Shown here piece after piece: positions 1-6,304 of a DNA stretch of 7,334 nt. Source of the DNA: JBFJVZ01 sp041623895 (GTDB taxonomy: Bacteria; Planctomycetota; Planctomycetia; Pirellulales; Pirellulaceae); assembly GCA_041623895.1 (NCBI GenBank), contig JBFJVZ010000390.1:1-7334 (forward strand), read 5' to 3'. Made by a program: the position numbers and the translations under genes. The notes under the pieces were generated by a model. The model saw nothing but the letters and a program-made list of their open reading frames with translations, was not told where the DNA came from and did no database searches. Positions within the stretch are counted from its first letter, which is position 1, and every line of letters starts with the position of its first letter.

Positions 1-83
1 AAGACTTGACGATCACCTGCCACGACGGAACTGAATTCAAGCTGCCGGGCACGGTCGACGTCGAGGCCGCCCGAAGTTTTTGA
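1..83 (+). CDS. C-terminal end of an unidentified protein (partial)
   Basis: An open frame starts before the window (first whole codon at base 3) and ends at TGA 81-83, giving 26 residues that finish in VEAARSF. The segment contains an ITCHDG-TEFKLPG stretch that reads like a beta-rich C-terminal tail. It is the only frame open through this stretch on the + strand, since the other two hit stops at bases 7-9 and 32-34. No family can be recognised from so few residues. It converges on the sulfatase gene, with 108 bases between the two stops. That it is a real gene end rather than a chance open stretch is an inference. Confidence 0.5.
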   Translation, partial: DLTITCHDGTEFKLPGTVDVEAARSF

Positions 84-148
84 TGAGTGCTTTGCCAGGC
101 TTTGATTTTGAAGTAGCGGAAGTCGGAAGACTCCCGATGGGTGTGGAT

Positions 149-168
149 CGGAATTCTCCCCAATTCCG
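149..168. terminator. Hairpin between convergent genes (possible bidirectional terminator)
   Basis: CGGAATT at 149-155 and AATTCCG at 162-168 form a perfect 7-bp stem around the 6-base loop CTCCCC. It sits 24 bases beyond the sulfatase stop (read on -) and 65 bases beyond the stop of the left partial gene (read on +). A smaller TCGG/CCGA stem lies just to its left. No T-run follows on either strand, so it is not a canonical intrinsic terminator. A transcript-end hairpin or RNase-blocking structure is the most likely role, given the convergent arrangement. Confidence 0.35.
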
Positions 169-191
169 CTGGAGTTCTTGAAGAGCTGAGA

Positions 192-1721
192 TCATTCGTA
201 ATCCCACTTCAGGATCCAGGGATCGTCCAATTCTTTTTGCATTGCCTTGAGCTTGGCTTTGTACTTTTCCAAGATGTCCTGATGGCCGTCGCTGGTTGCC
301 AGATTCGTCGTTTCGTCAGGATCATTCTTGATATTAAATAACTCAAATTGCGGTCGTTGGATGTAACCGCCGACGGTCGTCTTCCCGTAGGGGGTGTCTT
401 TGCCTTTGGCCCATTGAGCTTGCCAGCTGCTGGCGGCCCACAAATCGGACGCGAACGGATAGGGCAGGGGATGAGCGATATTCCAGATCAGTTTGTATTG
501 GTCGTCCCGAACAACTCGCATCGGATAGTACATCTGGATTTCGTGAAACGTGTGCGAGGCAAAAATCGTTTCGTGATGCGGCTGTTCGGGGTTCACCAGG
601 CAATGCATCCATGACTTGCCGTGATAATGATTGAAAGGTTTACGGCCGTCGCGATTTTCCTTCAACGCCTCGCCTCGTTCGGTCCAGAATTTCTTGGCGT
701 TCAGTAAGTCCTTGGGCGCGTTCTTGTCCGTATCCAATCCGCCGCCAAAGTCCAGCAACGTGGGTGTGATGTCGATGTGACTGACCAGCGCTTGTGATTC
801 CACACCTCGCTTTGCTTGATAGGGATCACGAACGACCATGGGGACCCGCAAGCCGCCTTCGTAGACCGTGGTCTTGCCGCCGGCGAACGCCATGCCGTGA
901 TCGCTGGTGAACACAATCAGCGTTTTGTCGTACAAGTCGGCTGCTTTCAGGATTTCGACCAGCCGGCCGACTCCCTGGTCGATCCGCGAACATGATTGGT
1001 AATACTGCGCCAGCTCTTCGCGTGTTTCCGGTGTGTCGGGCAGGAACGGTGGAATCGCGACCTTGGCTGGATCGTAGAAAACTTCCTGGACACCCTCGTG
1101 AGCGCCATCATTCGGTTTGTTACCAAATAAGTCGGGCTTCAATTCCAGCTCGGACGTCTGGTCCTTACCGCCTCCCCGATGCGGATCGGAGGTGGCGAAG
1201 TACAAAAAGAAGGGCCGCTCATCGCTGTTGTCGCTAATGAATTTGCGAGCGGCTTCCGCCATCGCCACCGCGTTCCGGCCATTGCCTTTCAGGTAAGTTT
1301 CGTAGTGATAAACCACCTCCGGGGCCACGTGGTACTTACCGATGTGGCCGGTGCGATAACCGGCTCGCTGCATTACCCGCGGCAGGGCGAGACCGACCAC
1401 ATCGTGGAACGAGGCGAACTTGTGATATGAGTGCTGATGACCGAATTGGCCGTTACGATGATTGTGCAGCCCACTCATCACCACGCTACGACTGGCGCTG
1501 CAAGATGCCGTGGTCGCAAACGCATTACGAAAGATCAGGCCATCGGCCGCAACGGCATCGATCGCCGGGGTCACCGCCACAGGGTCACCGTAACACCCGA
1601 GCGTTGGGCTTTCGTCATCGGTAATGATGAATAAAACATTCCGCTCAGCAGCTACGGCTGTGCTAACCGCCGCGAAAGTGGTCACAATGGTAATGACGGT
1701 CAGAAAATCGAATCGTCGCAT
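192..1721 (-). CDS. Exported sulfatase, heparan N-sulfatase (SGSH)-like
   Basis: Type I formylglycine sulfatase, predicted to hydrolyse sulfate from a sulfated glycan in the periplasm or outside. I start it at ATG 1721 (509 residues) because this places a Sec signal peptide at the N-terminus (MRRFDFLTVITIVTTF, cleavage expected after AVAA near residue 25). The frame stays open to a TTG at 1787, but that would put 22 polar residues before the signal. Seen in the sequence: metal-binding DD at 35-36; the activation motif C74-S-A-S-R followed by SVVMSG, where Cys74 would become formylglycine; HIGKYH near 126-131; DPHR near 179; SDHG near 273-276; and GKTTVYEGGLRVP near 282-293. The NGQFG, HVAPEVVY, YPMRVV, DPDETTNLA and DDPW stretches recall human N-sulfoglucosamine sulfohydrolase along its full length (502 residues), which points to N-sulfated glucosamine-type substrates. 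Human SGSH has CSPSR where this has CSASR, an accepted variant. No maturation enzyme lies in the window. Substrate is inferred; the sulfatase fold is near certain. Confidence 0.93.
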   Translation of the reverse strand: MRRFDFLTVITIVTTFAAVSTAVAAERNVLFIITDDESPTLGCYGDPVAVTPAIDAVAADGLIFRNAFATTASCSASRSVVMSGLHNHRNGQFGHQHSYHKFASFHDVVGLALPRVMQRAGYRTGHIGKYHVAPEVVYHYETYLKGNGRNAVAMAEAARKFISDNSDERPFFLYFATSDPHRGGGKDQTSELELKPDLFGNKPNDGAHEGVQEVFYDPAKVAIPPFLPDTPETREELAQYYQSCSRIDQGVGRLVEILKAADLYDKTLIVFTSDHGMAFAGGKTTVYEGGLRVPMVVRDPYQAKRGVESQALVSHIDITPTLLDFGGGLDTDKNAPKDLLNAKKFWTERGEALKENRDGRKPFNHYHGKSWMHCLVNPEQPHHETIFASHTFHEIQMYYPMRVVRDDQYKLIWNIAHPLPYPFASDLWAASSWQAQWAKGKDTPYGKTTVGGYIQRPQFELFNIKNDPDETTNLATSDGHQDILEKYKAKLKAMQKELDDPWILKWDYE

Positions 1722-1848
1722 CGGCGGTGTTTCCAGATGGGGTATGTTCAGCGAGAGGACGCTAGCAGCCCGTTCGGACCGAATCAATCGGGTCTAGTGC
1801 CCGGCGGCTCAAAAAGTTAGCCGTCAGTTTAATGAGAATCGAAGTGTG
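1722..1848. promoter_or_regulatory. Divergent intergenic region with imperfect palindrome
   Basis: This 127-base spacer separates the divergently transcribed sulfatase and metallopeptidase-LRR genes and must hold both promoters. I see no convincing -35/-10 pair. It contains an imperfect palindrome at 1777-1794: GACCGA, loop ATCAA, TCGGGTC, with one unpaired G at 1790. This could be an operator or a leader hairpin. Both genes have weak ribosome sites: GGA about 10 bases before the sulfatase ATG, and only a distant GAG at 1834-1836 before the ATG at 1849. The regulatory role is inferred from position alone. Confidence 0.3.
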
Positions 1849-3531
1849 ATGCACAGAATCAGTCAATCGCTACTGACCTTGGCACTGGCGATGTTGTCAT
1901 CCTTGGCGACGTCCGCCAGCGGGGCTGATCGCACGACTTGCTGTGTGCCGCGTGCAGCCCAGACGGCGGGCCTGATTATTCAGGACGCCGTCTTTCCTGA
2001 CCAGGCAATGGGAGATGCAGCGTCCGCCGGGTGGAAAGCTTACATGCGTCTCTGGAAGGCTCATCATGCCAACCCGGGTGATCCGACGATTCGACGTTTC
2101 TTGGGACTGCCGTTAGCCGGTACGGTCGAAGCGAAAAGTAAACGCGGGCGATCCGCACCTGGCTGGCTTGGATGGAAACCCGGCAGTTACCAGCAGATCG
2201 ACACACCACACTTTACGATTTACAGCCGCGCGCCGGCTGATGCGAGTCGCAACGTCGCACATGATCTCGAAAACTGCTACTGGGTTTGGACGCAAATGTT
2301 CTTTCCATTTTGGGAAGCTGCCCCGCAGTTGACGACCGTTTTTGCCGACTTATCGGGCGATCAGGACGTGGCTGACTTTCTCGGCAAGACGTCTTCGCGG
2401 ATCACCGCCGGTCGAAAGCTGCGAGTTGTCATGTTTCGAGACGCAGCAGAGTACGTGCGGACGCTGGGCCCGGAGAATCCAGGGATCGAACGTTCCACGG
2501 GTTTCTATCACGACAGCCTGCAGACCACGTTCTTGTATGCCGCGGAAAACGACGATGCGGCAACGCGGCGGCATGAAATGGTGCATCAGCTGTTTCGACA
2601 AGCAACGCGGTCGGCCCTGGGGAAAAAAATGCCGGCAGAGGATAGCGGATTCTGGTTAGTCGAAGGCATCGCTGGTTATTTTGAGTCGCTGCAATTGCAT
2701 GGCGGTGTGGCCACGATCGGAGGCTGGGATTCGTCGCGTTTGCAATTCGCTCGGTATCGAATGTTGGTCATGCGAGACACGATGCCAATGAGCGAATTGA
2801 CCGCTGACGGTCGCGTTGCCGCGCAGCAACGACCAGACCTGGCACGATGGTACGCGCACGCTATCGCACAAACGCACCATCTGCTGGATTCGCAGCGCGA
2901 ATCGGACCGTCGCTACATCTACGACCAATTGGCGCAGTGTTATCAAATCCGGGTCAACATCCCGGGTGCGAAATTGAGCGGCGATCCCGAACGCTTGATC
3001 ACACGATTCTTGTCGATCGATGACAATCATTTGAAAAGGAACCCGATCCAGCGGCCGCTGCAGCGATTATGTCTGGCCGGATGCGAGGTCAGTGAAGATG
3101 GCCTGACGCTGATCCCTGCCTCGCCGCAAATTCAGTGGCTTGACCTGTCTCGGCTACCGATCACAAACGACGGCGTGAAACGCTTGGCGCCCAATCCACA
3201 ATCGATCCAGCAATTGACCTTGGAAGCAACCAAAGTTGACGCCGGGCTGAAGGATTGGCTTTCCAAGGCAACCAACCTGCAAGAGTTGGATCTCAGCTGG
3301 ACGCCCATGGACGACGAAATCATCGAAGCGATCTCGGCTGCGCAGCAAATCAATACCTTGTGGCTGACGGGCGCGACGGTATCCGACCAATCCATCGGCC
3401 AAATCGCAAAGATGGCTGAACTTCAAGCCGTTGATCTGCAGCGCACCGAGGTTACCGCAGCTGGACTGGAAAGGTTACGCAAGGTAAGTCCAGACTTGAG
3501 CATCAATCCGTTGGAGCTGCGCCGTGAGTAG
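1849..3531 (+). CDS. Exported DUF1570-type metallopeptidase-like protein with C-terminal leucine-rich repeats
   Basis: Predicted secreted zinc-peptidase-like protein of 560 residues from ATG 1849; an in-frame GTG directly before it (1846) is a possible alternative. Residues 1-25 form a Sec signal peptide (MHRISQSLLTLALAML, then ASG before the likely cut). A CC pair follows near 31-32. The central region carries RHEMVHQLF with H242-E243-x-x-H246, and 26 residues after the second His comes WLVEGIAGYFE, whose Glu272 is the expected third zinc ligand of a gluzincin. This pairing is typical of the planctomycete DUF1570 family. Residues about 404-551 form six repeats of 24-25 residues (pattern LQxLDLxxTxVxDxGL), a classic bacterial LRR that would make a curved protein-binding surface. 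The last 8 bases overlap the next gene, so the pair is probably one operon. Catalysis is inferred: the fold may be active or may act mainly as a binding module. DUF1570 assignment is from memory of the motif pattern. Confidence 0.85.
   Translation: MHRISQSLLTLALAMLSSLATSASGADRTTCCVPRAAQTAGLIIQDAVFPDQAMGDAASAGWKAYMRLWKAHHANPGDPTIRRFLGLPLAGTVEAKSKRGRSAPGWLGWKPGSYQQIDTPHFTIYSRAPADASRNVAHDLENCYWVWTQMFFPFWEAAPQLTTVFADLSGDQDVADFLGKTSSRITAGRKLRVVMFRDAAEYVRTLGPENPGIERSTGFYHDSLQTTFLYAAENDDAATRRHEMVHQLFRQATRSALGKKMPAEDSGFWLVEGIAGYFESLQLHGGVATIGGWDSSRLQFARYRMLVMRDTMPMSELTADGRVAAQQRPDLARWYAHAIAQTHHLLDSQRESDRRYIYDQLAQCYQIRVNIPGAKLSGDPERLITRFLSIDDNHLKRNPIQRPLQRLCLAGCEVSEDGLTLIPASPQIQWLDLSRLPITNDGVKRLAPNPQSIQQLTLEATKVDAGLKDWLSKATNLQELDLSWTPMDDEIIEAISAAQQINTLWLTGATVSDQSIGQIAKMAELQAVDLQRTEVTAAGLERLRKVSPDLSINPLELRRE
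3513..3516 (+). promoter_or_regulatory. Shine-Dalgarno GGAG for the LarA-like gene, inside the upstream gene
   Basis: GGAG at 3513-3516 lies 7 bases before the GTG at 3524, an optimal spacing, and is read as codons of the upstream LRR protein. It supports the non-ATG start and implies that ribosomes finishing the upstream gene at TAG 3529-3531 can re-initiate or hand over directly. It is the clearest ribosome-binding site in the window. Confidence 0.7.
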
Positions 3532-4816
3532 CATCGACACAACGACGGATAACGCACTGCCGCGATTCTTTCGCGTCCGCCAGCATTTCGCGTCCCGCGA
3601 GATCAAGGATCTCGGGGCGGCGGTTGTCGATACGCTCGATCGCGCCGGCCTGCAGGATAAGATTCGAGCGGATCAATCCGTCGCCATCGCTGCCGGCAGC
3701 CGAGGCATCGCCGATATCGATGCCGTGGTTCGCGCAGTTGTAAACTATGTCCAGGCAATCGGTGCCCAACCATTCATCGTGCCCGCCATGGGGAGTCACG
3801 GGGGCGCAACCGCCGCAGGGCAAACAAAGGTGCTGGCTTCGCTTGGCATCACGGCGGAGTCGATGGGTTGTCCGATCCAATCATCGATGGAAACGGTGGT
3901 TGTCGGATCGACCGATCAAAGCGTGCCGGTTCATTTCGACAAGGCTGCCAGCGGCGCCGACCACGTGATCGTGATCAATCGCATCAAGCCTCACACCCGC
4001 CTGGTTGGTGACATCGAAAGTGGCGTGATCAAGATGCTGATGATCGGCTTGGGGAAACACCGCGGCGCGTTCAGCTACCACCAGGCGTTTGCCAACTACG
4101 ACTATCGCCTTGATCGCATCGCCAGCGAGGTGGTTCCCGTAATCATCAAGAACATGCCGATCACACTGGGGCTGGCAATTGTCGAAGACGCTTTCGATCG
4201 CATCGCGCACGTGGAAGCGATCGAACCAGAAAACTTGTTCCGCCAGGAACCAAGATTACTGGTCCGGGCGCGCGAGATGATGGCGCGATTGCCATTCGAG
4301 CAGGCGGACCTGTTGATCGTCGATCAGATCGGCAAAGAAATCAGCGGGACCGGAATGGACACCAACATCGTTGGCCGCAAAGCGAATGACCGAGCAGCTG
4401 CAGCCGACGAATTTCCAAAAATCCGCGAAATTTTTGTCCGCGCACTGACCAAGAAAACCAACGGCAACGCCACCGGCATCGGGATTGCCGAATATTGCCG
4501 CTCGCAGCTGGCCCGAGACATGAATCTGGAAATGACGCGAATCAATTGTATCACCAGCGGTCACGTCAGCGCCGGGGCCGTGCCCTTGCACTTCGAGTCA
4601 GACCGTGAAGTGCTGCATGCCGCCTTGCCACAAGCCCGGGACCCGACGCCCGCAGGCGCCAAGTGGATCTGGATTCGGGACACTTTACACTTGGCTACCG
4701 TTGCTTGCAGCGAAGCTTACTTATCCGCCGCCGGGAGCCGCGACGACTTGGAGGTGATCGCTTCACCCAGACCACTTGCCTTTGATGAGGCCGGTAACTT
4801 GAAAGCGGTGGATTGA
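3524..4816 (+). CDS. LarA-like protein, predicted nickel-pincer cofactor-dependent isomerase
   Basis: A 430-residue protein of the lactate racemase (LarA/DUF2088) superfamily, about the family's usual length, with no signal peptide, so cytoplasmic. Known family members use a nickel-pincer nucleotide, made by LarB, LarC and LarE, to racemise or epimerise 2-hydroxy acids by hydride transfer. Visible candidate active-site elements in the right order: GSRGIAD at 58-64 (Arg60), AMGSHGG at 88-94 (His92), RIKPHT at 153-158 (His157), ESGVIKMLMIGLGK at 165-178 (Lys170 as the likely cofactor-anchoring lysine) and SYH at 184-186 (His186). A conserved-looking KEISGTGMDTNIVGR block spans 271-285. It differs from true LarA in sequence around the lysine (His to Lys spacing 13 rather than 10, as I recall it), so it belongs to a side group with unknown substrate; do not call it larA. 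GTG start is chosen from the GGAG 7 bases upstream and the 8-base overlap with the metallopeptidase-LRR gene. No larB, larC or larE is in the window. Confidence 0.82.
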   Translation: MSSIDTTTDNALPRFFRVRQHFASREIKDLGAAVVDTLDRAGLQDKIRADQSVAIAAGSRGIADIDAVVRAVVNYVQAIGAQPFIVPAMGSHGGATAAGQTKVLASLGITAESMGCPIQSSMETVVVGSTDQSVPVHFDKAASGADHVIVINRIKPHTRLVGDIESGVIKMLMIGLGKHRGAFSYHQAFANYDYRLDRIASEVVPVIIKNMPITLGLAIVEDAFDRIAHVEAIEPENLFRQEPRLLVRAREMMARLPFEQADLLIVDQIGKEISGTGMDTNIVGRKANDRAAAADEFPKIREIFVRALTKKTNGNATGIGIAEYCRSQLARDMNLEMTRINCITSGHVSAGAVPLHFESDREVLHAALPQARDPTPAGAKWIWIRDTLHLATVACSEAYLSAAGSRDDLEVIASPRPLAFDEAGNLKAVD

Positions 4817-4842
4817 CCGCTGGCGGAATCTGCTGGCGGTTT
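4816..4842 (+). terminator. Possible weak terminator after the LarA-like gene
   Basis: From the last base of the stop codon, ACCGCTGGC (4816-4824) can pair with GCTGGCGGT (4832-4840), giving a 9-bp stem with two G-T wobbles and a 7-base loop, followed by only TTTC. GC-rich stem and position right after the stop fit a terminator or attenuator, but the short T-run makes it weak. Read-through into the next gene, 139 bases from the stop, remains possible. Confidence 0.35.
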
Positions 4843-4862
4843 CACGGCCCCGGCGGTATCAC

Positions 4863-4902
4863 CTCTTGCCGTACAAGAATCTCAGCAAGTAGTCTGCAAG
4901 AG
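4863..4902. repeat. Small inverted repeat upstream of the SUKH-like gene
   Basis: CTCTTGC (4863-4869) and GCAAGAG (4896-4902) are perfect 7-base inverted copies 26 bases apart; a shorter GCAAG at 4885-4889 could compete for the left arm. The repeat lies in the 139-base gap between the LarA-like and SUKH-like genes, about 54 bases before the latter's ATG, where a promoter would be expected. No clear -35/-10 pair or Shine-Dalgarno is visible in the gap. A 7-base match can occur by chance, so this is a weak regulatory candidate. Confidence 0.2.
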
Positions 4903-4955
4903 TGAGTTAGCCAGAAACTGGGTTCGTCTCGCGGACCCTCGGTACTTTCTTCGCG

Positions 4956-6284
4956 ATGATCGCAAAGTTGTCCAAAGAATCGAGTCTACCGAGCGTCGCC
5001 AACGCTGGCTGGTCTGCGCAAATTGAGCAACGTTATCGTTGCCAACTGTCGCCGGAGTTGGCAGACTGGTTTGACGCCGAGATCTGGAAACGCACCGGTC
5101 ACTGCGAGTACCACCTGCCAGTGGATCCCAAATCATTGCTGGAAGAAGCGCCTGAGGTAATTTGGCCGGCATTGATGCCGTGTGATTTTCTCCCCTTGCT
5201 CAGCAACGATGCAGGAGATTGGCTGTGCGTGCGATTCAATGACGATTCCACGGCCAGCCAGATCGTCCACTGGTACCACGGCGGCGGTGATTGGATTCCT
5301 TGGGGCGAATCGATTGCCGAAGCAATCATGTTTGATGCGCTTCGCCAACAATTGCCAGGACCAAAACGTGCTCACGCAACTCCCGCCGAATCACTACTGC
5401 CGGGGGGAAAAAAATCCAAACGTGCTGCTGATCCAATTGTTGCTTGGGCCTGCCGTTTCATGCCTCCCGATGTGGTCTCATTAATCAACAACAAAAAATC
5501 TGAATCAGATACGGCGGCCATCCTACTGGAAACGGGCGTGTGCGAAATTGCCGTTCGCTGCACGCTTGTCGAGGATGCATTGCACGAGCCGTTATCCGAC
5601 GTACTGTCACGCGAGTTGGCGGAGCAACTACAGATCGATTGGAATACGGCCATTGAGTGGATGTTTGATATTGATCGTGTTCCCACCGATATTCGTCGGC
5701 ATTTTCAGCGTGATTTCAAGCTGCCATCGGACGCAGCACAAGACTGGGAAACGGCTGCACAACACTGTCGCCGCGTCACCGAACTGGCACCCTCCCTCGC
5801 TTGGGCATGGGACATCCTGGGCTATTGCCAGGAACGGTCGGGAGCCATGGAAGACGCCCTGATCGCATACATCCGCGGCGCTCAATCGTCTATCTTCACC
5901 GATCAATCAGTGCGATTAAGAACGCATTGGACAGCAAGCCAGTCCTCAAAATTCTCTGCAGCCCGGTTGCTGAACGTGGCGCCATCGCTTGTTCAGAATT
6001 CGACTTACCTGCGAATGCTGTGCGAAGGAACGCCGGAGCAGCGCCGCATTCAGGTGGCCTTGCATTGGTTAGCCGAATCGGATCAAGCAACGGCCATCGG
6101 CGATGTTGGCGTCGCTCACCAAAACCTGTTCCGCGCGGGATGGGATCTGGGTGCCGAACCGATCGCCGTGTACGGCGATATTTTACAACGAATCGCAGAG
6201 ACGGCTGTGCAAGCGGACCGCGCCGCACAGGCGGAACTAGCCGAGACGCACCGCGCCTGTTTGACCGCACGCTTCGGTGTGTAA
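4956..6284 (+). CDS. SMI1/KNR4 (SUKH)-like protein with TPR-like C-terminal region
   Basis: A 442-residue protein without signal peptide or membrane segments, so cytoplasmic. Residues about 30-130 look like a SUKH/SMI1-KNR4 domain: a leading LSPELADWF helix, then FLPLLSNDAGDWLCVRF (78-94), IVHWYHGGGDWIPWGESI (103-120) and an AEAIMFDAL helix, matching the family's usual GD-x-x-C-x-x and VxxWxH pattern. Residues about 160-258 are mainly helical and not recognised. Residues about 264-310 (AAQHCRRVTELAPSLAWAW and ILGYCQERSGAMEDALIAY) resemble one or two TPR units. SUKH domains serve as immunity proteins against contact-dependent toxins but also as general binding modules in larger proteins; at this size, and with no toxin gene beside it, a housekeeping or regulatory scaffold is likelier. 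The ATG at 4956 has no clear Shine-Dalgarno, so a slightly later start is possible. It shares strand with the upstream pair, but a hairpin lies between them. Confidence 0.72.
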   Translation: MIAKLSKESSLPSVANAGWSAQIEQRYRCQLSPELADWFDAEIWKRTGHCEYHLPVDPKSLLEEAPEVIWPALMPCDFLPLLSNDAGDWLCVRFNDDSTASQIVHWYHGGGDWIPWGESIAEAIMFDALRQQLPGPKRAHATPAESLLPGGKKSKRAADPIVAWACRFMPPDVVSLINNKKSESDTAAILLETGVCEIAVRCTLVEDALHEPLSDVLSRELAEQLQIDWNTAIEWMFDIDRVPTDIRRHFQRDFKLPSDAAQDWETAAQHCRRVTELAPSLAWAWDILGYCQERSGAMEDALIAYIRGAQSSIFTDQSVRLRTHWTASQSSKFSAARLLNVAPSLVQNSTYLRMLCEGTPEQRRIQVALHWLAESDQATAIGDVGVAHQNLFRAGWDLGAEPIAVYGDILQRIAETAVQADRAAQAELAETHRACLTARFGV

Positions 6285-6293
6285 GGGCGTTTT
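6268..6293 (+). terminator. UUCG-tetraloop hairpin at the end of the SUKH-like gene
   Basis: CACGC (6268-6272), loop TTCG (6273-6276) and GTGTG (6277-6281) form a 5-bp stem with one G-T wobble, closed by C-G over a TTCG tetraloop, a very stable RNA loop type. It overlaps the last codons; TAA follows at 6282-6284 and a TTTT run at 6290-6293. The gap between stem and T-run is longer than in a canonical terminator. With the convergent SDR gene ending 20 bases away, a compact transcript end here is plausible but unproven. Confidence 0.3.
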
Positions 6294-6304
6294 CATAAAT
6301 CTAC

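Noticed and set aside
141..341. Short + strand open frame of 66 codons over the sulfatase 3' end
   Set aside because: Antisense to well-conserved sulfatase coding sequence, no recognisable domain and no ribosome site; a shadow frame.
2656..3030. 124-codon - strand open frame inside the metallopeptidase-LRR gene
   Set aside because: Lies opposite a strongly supported coding region; its translation has no domain character.
3503..3880. 125-codon - strand open frame across the peptidase/LarA-like junction
   Set aside because: Antisense to two supported genes; translation is low-complexity and lacks family motifs.
4956..6284. Toxin-immunity or contact-dependent inhibition locus based on the SUKH-like domain
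   Set aside because: No toxin, Rhs, LXG or secretion gene adjoins it, and the protein is far longer than immunity proteins.
5801..6298. 165-codon + strand open frame overlapping the SUKH-like gene in another frame
   Set aside because: Arginine- and proline-rich translation typical of an off-frame read in GC-rich DNA; the main frame has domain-like sequence throughout.
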